From Clostridiales bacterium (GTDB lineage: Bacteria > Bacillota > Clostridia > Christensenellales > DTU072), in contig JAAYOD010000042.1 in NCBI GenBank assembly GCA_012520515.1, positions 1-63,553 of the forward strand: 63,553 nucleotides of DNA, written 5' to 3'. Positions 28,546 through 36,707 of this stretch are shown one piece after another (the stretch's first letter is position 1; the number at the start of each line of letters is the position of its first letter). The notes beneath the pieces are model-generated. The model did no database searches, had not been told where the DNA came from, and saw nothing but the letters and a program-made list of their open reading frames with translations. The position numbers were made by a program, and so were the translations under genes.

Positions 28546-28758
28546 TCAGGTAATATTACCGCAGCCGCAACCGCCAAAATCACCGCAACCGCAACCGCAA
28601 GAGCCGCTATTGTTATCGTCACCGCATAGGCAAAGCAAGCAAAGACACATAGCAAGCGCATTTTTGTCACAGCATCTATCATTATTGTTGTTACCATTAC
28701 AACCGTTGCCGCTCAAAAGCAACAATAGTAATATAGGAAGTGAATTATTTCCAAACAT
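28546..28758 (-). CDS. Cys/Gly-rich small protein divergent from an ArsR regulator
   Basis: A 70-aa protein with a strong ribosome-binding site (AGGAG, then ACTATT, then ATG). The composition is unusual: a short hydrophobic run ILLLLLLS, a polar Asn-rich stretch, then CLCLLCLCGDD and CGCGCGDFGGCGCG. It contains 14 Cys, clustered in Cys-x-Cys pairs as in metal-binding metallothionein-like peptides, and has no known domain I recognise. It diverges from the ArsR-family gene across a 93-bp intergenic region, so it may be the regulator's target. The repetitive Cys-Gly codons give low-complexity DNA, but the Shine-Dalgarno and the clean ORF support a real gene. Function unproven. Confidence 0.6.
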   Translation of the reverse strand: MFGNNSLPILLLLLLSGNGCNGNNNNDRCCDKNALAMCLCLLCLCGDDNNSGSCGCGCGDFGGCGCGNIT

Positions 28759-28851
28759 AATAGTTCTCCTAAATTCAATGATATACTACAATATGCAACA
28801 GTATTCGCAAATGTGACTTGGTATACTGAAATAAATAGAGGTATTTTGTAT

Positions 28852-29172
28852 ATGAGAATTGAAGAGATAGTAGAGCAATATTTGCCTTGTGAAAAAGTGC
28901 TTACTGACATGACAAGTTTTTTTCGCATATTTGGCGACAATACTAGGCTAAAAATTATAAGTCTGCTCTCTGTTTGTGAAGTATGCGTAAGTGATATTAG
29001 CAAGCTTCTTAAGCTAAATCAAACTACGGTAAGCCACCAGTTATCTGTACTAAAAAAAGGCAATATCGTAAACTGCCGAAGAGTAGGAAAAACTATTTAT
29101 TATTTTATTTGCAATGATTTTGTGGAAAATATGATGGAAGTTGGCGTAAGGCAAGCTCAAGATATCATATAG
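28852..29172 (+). CDS. ArsR/SmtB-family metal- or thiol-responsive repressor
   Basis: A 106-aa winged-helix regulator. The core DNTRLKIISLLSVCEVCVSDI, followed by SKLLKLNQTTVSHQLSVLKK and GKTIYYFI, matches ArsR. The two Cys in CEVCVSD correspond to the ELCVCDL metal-binding element of ArsR/CadC, so soft-metal or arsenite sensing is likely; Cys20 in LPCEKVL could be a third ligand. The start ATG is preceded by AGAGG at a rather long spacing. A longer reading to 28813 lacks that context. It diverges from the Cys-rich peptide gene and converges on the membrane-protein gene, with 1 bp between the stops. Confidence 0.85.
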   Translation: MRIEEIVEQYLPCEKVLTDMTSFFRIFGDNTRLKIISLLSVCEVCVSDISKLLKLNQTTVSHQLSVLKKGNIVNCRRVGKTIYYFICNDFVENMMEVGVRQAQDII

Positions 29173-29173
29173 C

Positions 29174-29710
29174 TTACTTCTTGCTCACTTTACCTAATAA
29201 ACTTTTTATGTACTGATAGGTTTGTATTATCAAAAAATCATAAACTACAAAGGCAAGCGTAAATACAATATTAAATAAAATATATAGTACTGCAGGGTTT
29301 AAGGCATTCAATTTTGAAAGTCTATCAAAATCTATGATAATTAGGCTAGCTACTTTATAAAGCACAAAAAACACTAAAAACGAATAGAGTATTTTTATTA
29401 AAATTCCCATTATTTTATTAAAATTAGAATTATGCCAAAAGATTGTAAATACCACATAAAAACTGCTGGCTAAAACAAATGGTATAACATTTATATTGGC
29501 TATAAAAAAGCCAATAACGCCTGACGCTATGCAAGTCAAAAGCCCTTCTTTATAATAATTCTTTGTCAAGGGCAACATAACTCCTACCGATGCCATAACT
29601 GTAAAAGAAAGGCTTAAATTTTTAACAAAATATGACAGAGTTATAAATATTATGGACAAAGCCGCGCCCACTCCCGCAAGAGCAAATCTTATACCTATAT
29701 CTCTTTTCAT
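29174..29710 (-). CDS. Polytopic membrane protein of the DUF5685 / J-like gene group
   Basis: It has 178 aa with about five or six hydrophobic helices and a basic C-terminus (SLLGKVSKK). Its architecture and length resemble substrate-binding (S) components of ECF transporters, or YybS-like proteins, but no motif settles this. It starts 3 bp after the stop of the J-like gene and is the last gene of the operon beginning at 34.1 kb. Function unknown; co-transcription with DUF5685 and the J-like protein suggests they act together. Confidence 0.7.
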   Translation of the reverse strand: MKRDIGIRFALAGVGAALSIIFITLSYFVKNLSLSFTVMASVGVMLPLTKNYYKEGLLTCIASGVIGFFIANINVIPFVLASSFYVVFTIFWHNSNFNKIMGILIKILYSFLVFFVLYKVASLIIIDFDRLSKLNALNPAVLYILFNIVFTLAFVVYDFLIIQTYQYIKSLLGKVSKK

Positions 29711-29713
29711 TTC

Positions 29714-30352
29714 TTAACAACAACTGATAAGATCGCCGCCCATGCACTCACAACAGCAGTCAGCGCAAATTAGTGATGAACAGCAATCACAAGCTGTAAA
29801 ACCTCTTTGATAGCGCTGGCCTGGCTCTCTTGAATAAGACCTGTTTGAATCATGATTATCGTTGCGATAATAAGATGTATTTTGCTTTGCGGTATTCTCA
29901 TTCATCTTGTTAAGCATATTGCGCCTAGCCTCAGCAAACTTTTGATTGTTAGGCTCTAAGTTGCAAGCAAAATCTAATTGCTTAAGCGCATCTGACAGCC
30001 AATTTTTCTTGTAGAAAATTACAGATTGCAAATAGTGCCATTGCCCTGAACGCTCATGGCAATTATCAAGTATGCTTTGAGCCTCTTCCATATTGCCTGC
30101 CTTTATGGCATTTTCCACATCGGTCAAATTGCTGCCTGTATACTTTACATTATATCTGTTGCGCAAAATATCGCTAGCTTCTCTATAAGCTAGTTCTATT
30201 TCTTCTAGCTTAGCGCAAGCGTCTGTGCCCTCCTGACCTTCGGCAAATCTCAAGTCAGCGTATTTGTTTCTTAGCTCTCTATATGCATCAAACAATTCAT
30301 TTTGAGTGCAATTTTCACTAACTCCTAAAACTACAAACGGATTTTTTGACAT
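29714..30352 (-). CDS. Degenerate J-domain protein with a ten-cysteine tail
   Basis: A 212-aa protein. Residues 4-67 follow the J-domain pattern (NPFVVLGVSENCTQNELFDA, YRELRNKY), but the HPD tripeptide needed to stimulate Hsp70 is replaced by ADL after KY. Residues about 75-150 look like helical TPR-type repeats (AIKAGNMEEAQSIL, LSDALKQLDFACNLEP). A Ser/Asn/Arg linker leads to the end, CDCCSSLICADCCCECMGGD then LISCC, with ten Cys between 188 and 212. I know similar tails only from uncharacterised Clostridia proteins. It overlaps the DUF5685 gene by 22 bp. It may bind metal or a cysteine-rich partner; no direct evidence. Confidence 0.75.
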   Translation of the reverse strand: MSKNPFVVLGVSENCTQNELFDAYRELRNKYADLRFAEGQEGTDACAKLEEIELAYREASDILRNRYNVKYTGSNLTDVENAIKAGNMEEAQSILDNCHERSGQWHYLQSVIFYKKNWLSDALKQLDFACNLEPNNQKFAEARRNMLNKMNENTAKQNTSYYRNDNHDSNRSYSREPGQRYQRGFTACDCCSSLICADCCCECMGGDLISCC

Positions 30353-31188
30353 TTTTTACCTCTCTTATTTAAAACGAATTCTGTTCGGGCAGGTAATCCC
30401 TTATAGATTATATTACTTAATGTCCCTTCGCTAACATTTATTTGCATCATCTCATAAACACTAATAATTTTGTCTATGCATTCATTAGTTATCCAAGTAA
30501 ACCTGGTTGCAACATTTTCAAAAATCCTATCATCCCATTTTGTAACATCTCTCAAAAAAGGATTATAATTATTTTTTTCAAAGTCTTTTTGTAAGTCGTC
30601 AAACGCATCTATGACATATACCCATTTGCCTAAATAAAAACACATTTCACGCAAATGATTGTCGCATTTTTCAGTTAAACACTCACCTACTTTTATCATC
30701 AAGCTTCCAAAGCAATCGCTAAGAACATTTTCATCAGCTTTTTGCTTTTCATACGCTCTTAGCTTGTCATAAATTTCGCCAACCTGCTTACTAAGCTCAG
30801 GCAAACGCTTTCTTGCCTTTTTAAAGTATGGCGTAAGCGCGGTTTTTAATAATTTATGCTTGCCTTCATCCACCACATCGTCATAAATTTTATAATACCC
30901 AAGTATAGTGTTTATATCCGCAATTTTTGCTAAAATATTATTATGTTTTACATAAGATATGCCTCTTAGCGGGTGAACAAAGCATCTGCCTTTGCTAAAT
31001 TCCGGCGTCTTATTTTCATAGTTATGGGCAATTAGCGCAAGCACAACTATATCATAATTTAGCGTAAGGCGCATAGCTTGGCCAGAGCGCTTTCCAATTG
31101 ACTTACACAGTCCGCAATAATAAGAGCGATATGTTTGATAATCCTTTATCAAAATATTAGGTTTATCTATTATCACATATCCAAACAT
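30331..31188 (-). CDS. DUF5685 family protein
   Basis: A 285-aa, mainly helical cytosolic protein of unknown function. Features seen: YYCGLCKSIG with Cys25/Cys28, LTLNYDIVVLAL, a third Cys in GRCFVHPLRG, an acidic motif IYDDVVDE (Asp103, 104, 107) and a second, DAFDDLQKDFEKNNYNPF (Asp194, 197, 198, 202). Two Asp-rich motifs in an all-helical chain recall isoprenoid-synthase folds, but that is my inference. The ATG overlaps the trpS stop (TAATG) and its 3' end overlaps the J-like gene by 22 bp, so all three are translationally coupled. Confidence 0.8.
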   Translation of the reverse strand: MFGYVIIDKPNILIKDYQTYRSYYCGLCKSIGKRSGQAMRLTLNYDIVVLALIAHNYENKTPEFSKGRCFVHPLRGISYVKHNNILAKIADINTILGYYKIYDDVVDEGKHKLLKTALTPYFKKARKRLPELSKQVGEIYDKLRAYEKQKADENVLSDCFGSLMIKVGECLTEKCDNHLREMCFYLGKWVYVIDAFDDLQKDFEKNNYNPFLRDVTKWDDRIFENVATRFTWITNECIDKIISVYEMMQINVSEGTLSNIIYKGLPARTEFVLNKRGKKCQKIRL

Positions 31189-32186
31189 TATAGCTGCACC
31201 AAACCAATTTTTTTATAAACTTTTGATAAAGTGCGACGCGCTATTGCTTGCGCTTTCTCCGCTCCGTCTTTCGCTACGCTCATAAGGTACGCCTTATCAG
31301 CTATCAGCCTATTATACTCACTTTGAATAGGTTGCAAAAACTCAACAACAGCTTCGCCAACTACTTTTTTAAGTTCGGCATATCCTTTGCCTGCAAAATC
31401 TTTTTCTATATCGGCAATTCCTTTATCAGTAACTGCACTAAGTATTGTTAAAAGATTGCTTACGCCAGGTTTATCTTCGCTAAACTTAATAACTCCGTCA
31501 CTATCGGTAACGGCTCTTTTAAATTTACGCATAACAGCGTCTGGCTCATCAAGCAAGCTAATAGTAGCATTTGGATTTGGGTCTGACTTACTCATTTTTT
31601 CTGTAGGGCTTTGCAAAGAGAATATTTTTGCGCCCTGTTTTCCTATATAAGGCTCTGGCACAGTAAAAGTAGGACTATAAAGGTTATTAAATCGAATAGC
31701 TAAATCTCTAGTAAGCTCTAAGTGTTGTTTTTGGTCTATTCCCACTGGCACTAAATCGGCTTGATAAAGCAAGATATCGCTAGCCATAAGCACTGGATAG
31801 TCCATAAGCCCCATATTGATATTGTCATTATGCTTTGAAGACTTTTCCTTAAACTGCGTCATACGCCCCGTTTCGCCAATATAGGTAAAGCAATTAAGAA
31901 TCCAAGTCAGCTCTGCGTGTTGTGGCACATGACTTTGAAAATACAAAATGTTTTTTTCTGGGTCTAGTCCTAAAGCTATATATTGTGCAAAAAAGCTTAA
32001 CGCTCTTTTTCTAAAATCGGCAGGAACTTGCCTTACAGTCAAGGCGTGCAAGTCTGCTATTGCAAATATAGTAAAATACTCTTGATTTAATTTAAGCCAA
32101 TTTTTTATTGCTCCAATATAATTGCCAAGTGTAATGCTTCCAGTTGGCTGCGTTGCGCTATATACTACTTTCTTTCCTTGTATCAT
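31188..32186 (-). CDS. trpS: Tryptophanyl-tRNA synthetase
   Basis: Class I synthetase charging tRNA-Trp. It has 332 aa, normal. The HIGH-equivalent reads TGSITLGNYIGAIKNW (compare TGVITIGNYIGAL in Geobacillus) and the KMSKS loop is EKMSKSDPN. Trp-binding residues lie in LMDYPVLMASDILLYQADL followed by VPVGIDQKQH. It starts immediately after the thrC stop. The Shine-Dalgarno GAAGGGAAAT lies at the end of thrC. No T-box leader is visible, since the gene is internal to an operon beginning at 34.1 kb. Confidence 0.96.
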   Translation of the reverse strand: MIQGKKVVYSATQPTGSITLGNYIGAIKNWLKLNQEYFTIFAIADLHALTVRQVPADFRKRALSFFAQYIALGLDPEKNILYFQSHVPQHAELTWILNCFTYIGETGRMTQFKEKSSKHNDNINMGLMDYPVLMASDILLYQADLVPVGIDQKQHLELTRDLAIRFNNLYSPTFTVPEPYIGKQGAKIFSLQSPTEKMSKSDPNPNATISLLDEPDAVMRKFKRAVTDSDGVIKFSEDKPGVSNLLTILSAVTDKGIADIEKDFAGKGYAELKKVVGEAVVEFLQPIQSEYNRLIADKAYLMSVAKDGAEKAQAIARRTLSKVYKKIGLVQL

Positions 32187-33677
32187 TTATTTCCCTTCTA
32201 AAAGTATATTTAGTACTGCTAATTCTATATCTTCTTTTGCAATGCTGGTTGTATGCAAAACTTCTTTTGTCTTTAACTCACTTATTTGCTTTGGAATTTC
32301 CAATCCTGTTGCTAAAAATAGTTTCTTGACGGCTTTTTGTGCATCTTGTTCTTCACTTTTACTCACAGCTTTATATACATCTTGCGGAAACTTATAGGGG
32401 TTTGCTGTGCTTACTATAACAGTAGGCGTATCATCGTCTAAAGTATCGTTAAGGTACTTTAGATAAGCGCTTACAGCGACTGCGGTATGGGTGTCTAAAA
32501 GATAGCCATATTCATCAAAAAAGTTATCTATGCACAGCAAAGTTTCTTTTTCTGTGGTAAAATAAGCTAAAAATTCTGAATAGTCATTATTTAGTATTTC
32601 CTCATCTATGGTATAATAGCCGCTTTCTTTAAGTTCTGTCATAAGTTCTTTTATTTTTTGAGGATTTCTATCCATAATTTCGTACAGCAATCTTTCTAAA
32701 TTACTGCTTATTAGAATGTCCATACTAGGACTCATAGTTTTGTAAAAATCACGATTACTATCATAAATACCTGTAGAGAAAAACTCTGTAAGCACATTGT
32801 TTTTATTGGAGGCAACTATCAACTGTTTAACAGGAATGCCCATTCGCTTTGCATAATAAGCCGCCAATATATTGCCAAAATTACCACAAGGCACTACAAA
32901 ATTTATTTCATCGCCATTTTCAATTTCGCCATTGGCTACCAAATCCACATAGGAAGAAATATAATAAACAACCTGAGGTACAAGCCTGCCAAAATTAATA
33001 CTGTTAGCTGAACTTAATTCATAGCCCTTTTCATTTAGTTTTGCAATTATTTCTTTATTGTTAAAAACGCTTTTTACAGCTGTTTGCGCATCGTCAAAAT
33101 TACCGTCAATGCCAATGACATTGACATTATTGCCTTCTGTCGTTTGCATTTGCAGCTTTTGCATATCGCTAACGCCATTTTGGGGGTAAAAGACAATTAT
33201 CTCTGTTCCCTCCACATCTTTAAAACCTTCAAGAGCGGCTTTACCTGTATCTCCGCTAGTTGCCACTAAAATTAAGGTTTTGGAGTTATTACCTTTTTTT
33301 TGCTTACTTCCAATAAGCAGATAAGGCAACACTGTAAGCGCCACATCTTTAAATGCCAATGTCGGACCGTGCCACAATTCCATTATATAAGTTTTTTCGT
33401 CTACTTTAGTTATGGGCGACGGGTCTTGGTCTTCAAATTTTGCGTATGCTTTTTTTGTATATTCTAGCAACTCTTCATAAGTAAAATCAGTTAGGTACAA
33501 ACTCATAATATAAGCAGACCTTTCTTGATAATCAAGGTCTATCATATCTTCTATATCTTCTTTACTTATTGGGGGGAATGACGACGGTACATAAAGTCCG
33601 CCGTCTTTTGCTATTCCGTTAATCACTGCTTGAGCGCCGCTAATTGGGCCATCTCCTCTAGTGCTATAAAAATCCAT
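32187..33677 (-). CDS. thrC: Threonine synthase
   Basis: PLP enzyme converting O-phosphohomoserine to threonine. It has 496 aa, the long (E. coli/yeast-type) class. The N-terminal block is FYSTRGDGPISGAQAVINGI with DGGLYVPSSFP. The PLP lysine lies in LWHGPTLAFKDVAL, the phosphate loop in VATSGDTGKAALEGF and FVVPCGNFGNILAAYYAKRM. A good Shine-Dalgarno (AAGGGAG) precedes the ATG, 12 bp after the P-loop gene. No other threonine-pathway gene is in the window, so its placement beside trpS is operonic convenience rather than a pathway cluster. Confidence 0.95.
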   Translation of the reverse strand: MDFYSTRGDGPISGAQAVINGIAKDGGLYVPSSFPPISKEDIEDMIDLDYQERSAYIMSLYLTDFTYEELLEYTKKAYAKFEDQDPSPITKVDEKTYIMELWHGPTLAFKDVALTVLPYLLIGSKQKKGNNSKTLILVATSGDTGKAALEGFKDVEGTEIIVFYPQNGVSDMQKLQMQTTEGNNVNVIGIDGNFDDAQTAVKSVFNNKEIIAKLNEKGYELSSANSINFGRLVPQVVYYISSYVDLVANGEIENGDEINFVVPCGNFGNILAAYYAKRMGIPVKQLIVASNKNNVLTEFFSTGIYDSNRDFYKTMSPSMDILISSNLERLLYEIMDRNPQKIKELMTELKESGYYTIDEEILNNDYSEFLAYFTTEKETLLCIDNFFDEYGYLLDTHTAVAVSAYLKYLNDTLDDDTPTVIVSTANPYKFPQDVYKAVSKSEEQDAQKAVKKLFLATGLEIPKQISELKTKEVLHTTSIAKEDIELAVLNILLEGK

Positions 33678-33689
33678 TAAGAATCTCCC

Positions 33690-34106
33690 TTAGTCTTTAA
33701 TGTATTTTGCAATGAATGCAGGCAACTTCTCTTTGCTGCAAGATATTGTTATGATAAATTTTATTCCATGGTTTGACAAGCTGTCCAAAGCCATCATAAG
33801 TTCTGCCATCTCTTCCGAATCAATAGTAGTGCGCGCCATTTTATAAATGCCATCAATGTACACTGTTTCTATGTCATAGTTACCGTTTAGTAGACCTTTA
33901 ACAAATCCAATTAGTCCATCTTTTGACGCTATACCGATATCTAAAACATCAATAAATCGTATCCTTGAAGATATTTCCATTCTGTAACGGCTAGTTGCCG
34001 CTAAAAACACTACATCGCCTTTTTGATTGTTAATATTCTCATTGGCTAAATTTATAATTTTTTTGGTTTTACCTGTGCCTTTATCACCATAAATAATTGT
34101 TATCAT
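33690..34106 (-). CDS. Small P-loop NTPase of unknown function
   Basis: A 138-aa protein. The Walker A motif IIYGDKGTGKTKK is at the very N-terminus and a Walker-B-like strand TVYIDGIYKM is near residue 85; another strand FIITISCSKEKLPAF ends the fold. It is too short for a motor or kinase with extra domains. Similar small ATP-binding proteins occur in Clostridia, sometimes labelled PilT-like, without experimental function. It is the first gene of the operon leading to thrC, trpS and the DUF5685 module, with a promoter at 34135-34163 and Shine-Dalgarno AAAGGAGAATTCT. Confidence 0.75.
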   Translation of the reverse strand: MITIIYGDKGTGKTKKIINLANENINNQKGDVVFLAATSRYRMEISSRIRFIDVLDIGIASKDGLIGFVKGLLNGNYDIETVYIDGIYKMARTTIDSEEMAELMMALDSLSNHGIKFIITISCSKEKLPAFIAKYIKD

Positions 34107-34134
34107 AGAATTCTCCTTTAATTATACTAATCTA

Positions 34135-34163
34135 ATTGTAACACATTAGATACCACCATTCAA
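34135..34163 (-). promoter_or_regulatory. Promoter of the P-loop/thrC/trpS/DUF5685 operon
   Basis: TTGAAT (34158-34163) and TACAAT (34135-34140) are spaced 17 bp on the minus strand, 29 bp before the P-loop ATG. A second TATAAT occurs at about 34120-34125. Confidence 0.6.
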
Positions 34164-34171
34164 TATCTAAT
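34145..34171. promoter_or_regulatory. Inverted repeat over the -35 region of the thrC/trpS operon promoter
   Basis: Arms ATTAGATA (34145-34152) and TATCTAAT (34164-34171) are perfect and separated by 11 bp. They bracket the -35 element TTGAAT, a position suitable for a repressor. Alternatively it is a weak hairpin after the upstream gene. AT-rich 8-bp arms could also arise by chance. Confidence 0.3.
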
Positions 34172-34190
34172 TCCCTTTAGAAGCGGAAAT

Positions 34191-35612
34191 TTAACTGTTG
34201 GATATACCAGCAGATATTGCTTTTAGCTTTCTATAAAAATTGACATCTATTTGTTTCATTATTTCTTTTAATTCGTAATCGCTCATAACAGTGGTTCTGC
34301 CATTGGCGTATTCTTGGTCTACTTTCTCTTTCATAGCAACCACTATATCGTCTTTTTTATCAATAATATCTTCATCAGTTAGTTGAAAATATCCATTTAT
34401 CCAATAAGCAATGCCAGCAAGCCCGCTGTGACTATCAACCGAAACTCTTGCCTTTCTCTTTAACAAAGTTTCTGTGTCAAAAATATTATATATCTCTTCA
34501 TCTTTTAGCAAACCATCTGCATGAATACCTGCTCTTGTAGTGTTAAAGTTTTTACCCACAAATGGTGTGTTAGCAGGTATCTTATAACCCATTTCTTTTT
34601 CAAAATATTGAGCAAGTTCGGTAATAACAGTAAAGTCCATACCGTCGGTAGTGCCTTTTATAGATGCATATTCTATGCACATAGCTTCTAAGGGACAATT
34701 ACCTGTTCTTTCTCCAATTCCGAGCACTGAACAGTTGACACCGCTTGCGCCATAGAGCCATGCCGTCGTTCCATTTACTACTGCCTTATAAAAATCATTG
34801 TGCCCGTGCCATTCAAGTAGAGCGCTTGGTATACCAGAATAGTGTTTTAGTCCATAGATTATGCCTTGAACACTTCTTGGCAAGCTAGCTCCTGGATATG
34901 TGATTCCATACCCTAAAGTATCACAGCAGCGTATTTTTATAGGCATACCGCTTTCGTCCATAATTTTTTTAAGTTCGTTAGCAAAAGGTACTACAAAGCC
35001 ATAAAAATCAGCTCTTGTTATGTCTTCAAAATGGCATCTTGGCCTAATGCCAGCATCTAGCGCCGCTTTTACTATTGCAAGATATTTTTCCATTGCTTTA
35101 GCGCGTGTTAAATTCATTTTCTTAAAGATATGATAGTCGCTGCAACTTACCAAAATTCCTGTTTCTGCAACACCCATTTCTTTAACTAGCTGAAAATCTT
35201 TTTCATTGGCCCTTATCCAGCTAGTAACTTCGGGAAATTTGTATCCTAGCTCTTGACACTTTCTAACTGCCAATCTATCTTTTTCATTGTATAAGAAAAA
35301 TTCGCTTTGCTTGATTATTCCCTTTTCTCCGCCCAATCTACTTAGCATCTTAAAGATTTCCACTATCTGCTCTACTGTATAAGGTGAGCGTGACTGTTGA
35401 CCATCTCTAAAAGTAGTGTCCGTTATCCAAATTTCTTTAGGACAATTAAGCGGCACGCTGCGGAAGTTAAATGCAACCTTAGGAATGCTTGTATAGTCAA
35501 AAAAGTTACGATAAAGTTGTGGCTTATCGACATCTTGAAGTTCATAATTGTAGCTATGTTCTTCTAATACATGAGACCTTTCACTTAAATATACCTCATT
35601 TGTTGTCAGCAT
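34191..35612 (-). CDS. DRE-TIM metallolyase: probable Re-citrate synthase or homocitrate/isopropylmalate synthase relative
   Basis: Condenses acetyl-CoA with a 2-oxo acid. It has 473 aa. The hallmark is IWITDTTFRDGQQSRSPYTV, with catalytic DTTFRDGQQ; metal His residues lie in WHGHNDFYKAV. Further blocks are IIKQSEFFLYNEKDR, RCHFEDITRADFYGFVVPF and GIGERTGNCPLEAMCIEY, followed by FNTTRAGIHADG. A 50-residue N-terminal extension precedes the barrel, and no LeuA regulatory domain is present. This layout matches the Clostridium kluyveri-type Re-citrate synthase group, often misannotated as isopropylmalate synthase. It lies 27 bp after prfA with Shine-Dalgarno AAGGAG. Substrate choice is inferred; no other TCA gene is visible here. 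Confidence 0.75.
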   Translation of the reverse strand: MLTTNEVYLSERSHVLEEHSYNYELQDVDKPQLYRNFFDYTSIPKVAFNFRSVPLNCPKEIWITDTTFRDGQQSRSPYTVEQIVEIFKMLSRLGGEKGIIKQSEFFLYNEKDRLAVRKCQELGYKFPEVTSWIRANEKDFQLVKEMGVAETGILVSCSDYHIFKKMNLTRAKAMEKYLAIVKAALDAGIRPRCHFEDITRADFYGFVVPFANELKKIMDESGMPIKIRCCDTLGYGITYPGASLPRSVQGIIYGLKHYSGIPSALLEWHGHNDFYKAVVNGTTAWLYGASGVNCSVLGIGERTGNCPLEAMCIEYASIKGTTDGMDFTVITELAQYFEKEMGYKIPANTPFVGKNFNTTRAGIHADGLLKDEEIYNIFDTETLLKRKARVSVDSHSGLAGIAYWINGYFQLTDEDIIDKKDDIVVAMKEKVDQEYANGRTTVMSDYELKEIMKQIDVNFYRKLKAISAGISNS

Positions 35613-35639
35613 AATATGCTCCTTATTTTCATTTATTTA

Positions 35640-36707
35640 TCAGTTATCAAAAGTGCTTAATTTTGCATTTTGGTCAGCTAGCGCCAAAGCTTCTATCATT
35701 TGAAAAATATCGCCGTCCATAAACGATGTCAAATTATAAAGCGTCATACCTATTCTGTGGTCAGTTACTCTCCCTTGCGGGAAGTTATAGGTGCGTATTC
35801 TTTCGCTTCTGTCTCCCGTTCCTACCTGTATTCTTCTAGATTCAGCGTATTCTGCGTCTTTTTGGCTTTGGTAATAATCATAAAGCCTGCTTTGCATAAG
35901 TCTCATTGCTTTTTCTCTATTTTTTAGTTGGCTTCTTTCATCTTGGCAAGCTACTACAATACCAGTTGGTATATGTGTCATACGAATTGCGCTGTCAGTC
36001 TTATTTACATGTTGTCCGCCTGCGCCGCTGCTTCTATATGTGTCTATGCGCAAATCTTTATCTAGTATTTCAAAATCCACTTCCACAGCTTCAGGCAATA
36101 CTGCAACGGTAACAGTTGAAGTATGCACTCTGCCTTGACTTTCAGTTTCTGGCACTCTCTGCACCCTATGCACACCACTCTCATACTTCATCTTGCTATA
36201 AGCGCCCTGTCCTTTTATCATAAAAACAGCTTCTCTTATGCCGCCAAGTTCTGTTTCGTTAATATCTATATCCTCAATTTTCCAGCGTGAGCGTTCGGCA
36301 AACCTATGGTACAAGCGCATAAGTTGCATAGCAAAAAGTGACGCTTCTTCTCCGCCTGCGCCTGCCCTAATCTCCACAATAACATTTTTGTCGTCCATAG
36401 GGTCTTGTGGCAATAATAGCACTTTTAGTTGTTTTAGCGTACCATCTAATTTATCTTTTAACTCATAATATTCAGCTTCCGCCATCTCTGCCATCTCTTT
36501 GTCGCTGTCTGCCATAATTTCTTGACAATCTTCCATATCTTGTTCTATCTTAAGATATTTTTGATACTCATCAACAACGGGAGAAAGGGCAGCATGCTCC
36601 TTGACAAGCTTTTGCCACTCATCTTGCCTTGCCACCATTTCAGGCAACGCAATAAGTTCGTTAAGCTCTTCTAGGCGTTTTTTCATAAGTTCTAGTCTTT
36701 CAAACAT
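35640..36707 (-). CDS. prfA: Peptide chain release factor 1
   Basis: Terminates translation at UAA/UAG. It has 355 aa, normal. The N-terminal domain is helical (MFERLELMKKRLEELNELIA), the stop-codon anticodon region lies mid-protein, and the peptidyl-transferase loop is SSGAGGQHVNKTDSAIR with the GGQ that PrmC methylates. The ATG overlaps the stop of a 12-codon ORF (TAATG) created by a 38-bp tandem duplication between it and prmC. The GGGAGAGG Shine-Dalgarno is thereby present twice. PrmC, its modifying enzyme, is encoded immediately upstream. Confidence 0.97.
   Translation of the reverse strand: MFERLELMKKRLEELNELIALPEMVARQDEWQKLVKEHAALSPVVDEYQKYLKIEQDMEDCQEIMADSDKEMAEMAEAEYYELKDKLDGTLKQLKVLLLPQDPMDDKNVIVEIRAGAGGEEASLFAMQLMRLYHRFAERSRWKIEDIDINETELGGIREAVFMIKGQGAYSKMKYESGVHRVQRVPETESQGRVHTSTVTVAVLPEAVEVDFEILDKDLRIDTYRSSGAGGQHVNKTDSAIRMTHIPTGIVVACQDERSQLKNREKAMRLMQSRLYDYYQSQKDAEYAESRRIQVGTGDRSERIRTYNFPQGRVTDHRIGMTLYNLTSFMDGDIFQMIEALALADQNAKLSTFDN

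Noticed and set aside
28548..28559. 12-bp palindrome GGTAATATTACC near the end of the Cys-rich gene
   Set aside because: It lies inside the coding frame (encodes Gly-Asn-Ile-Thr) with no T-run, so neither an operator nor a terminator is supported.
29714..30352. Calling the Cys-tail protein a functional DnaJ co-chaperone
   Set aside because: The HPD tripeptide is absent and the DnaJ zinc-finger (CxxCxGxG) repeats are not present.
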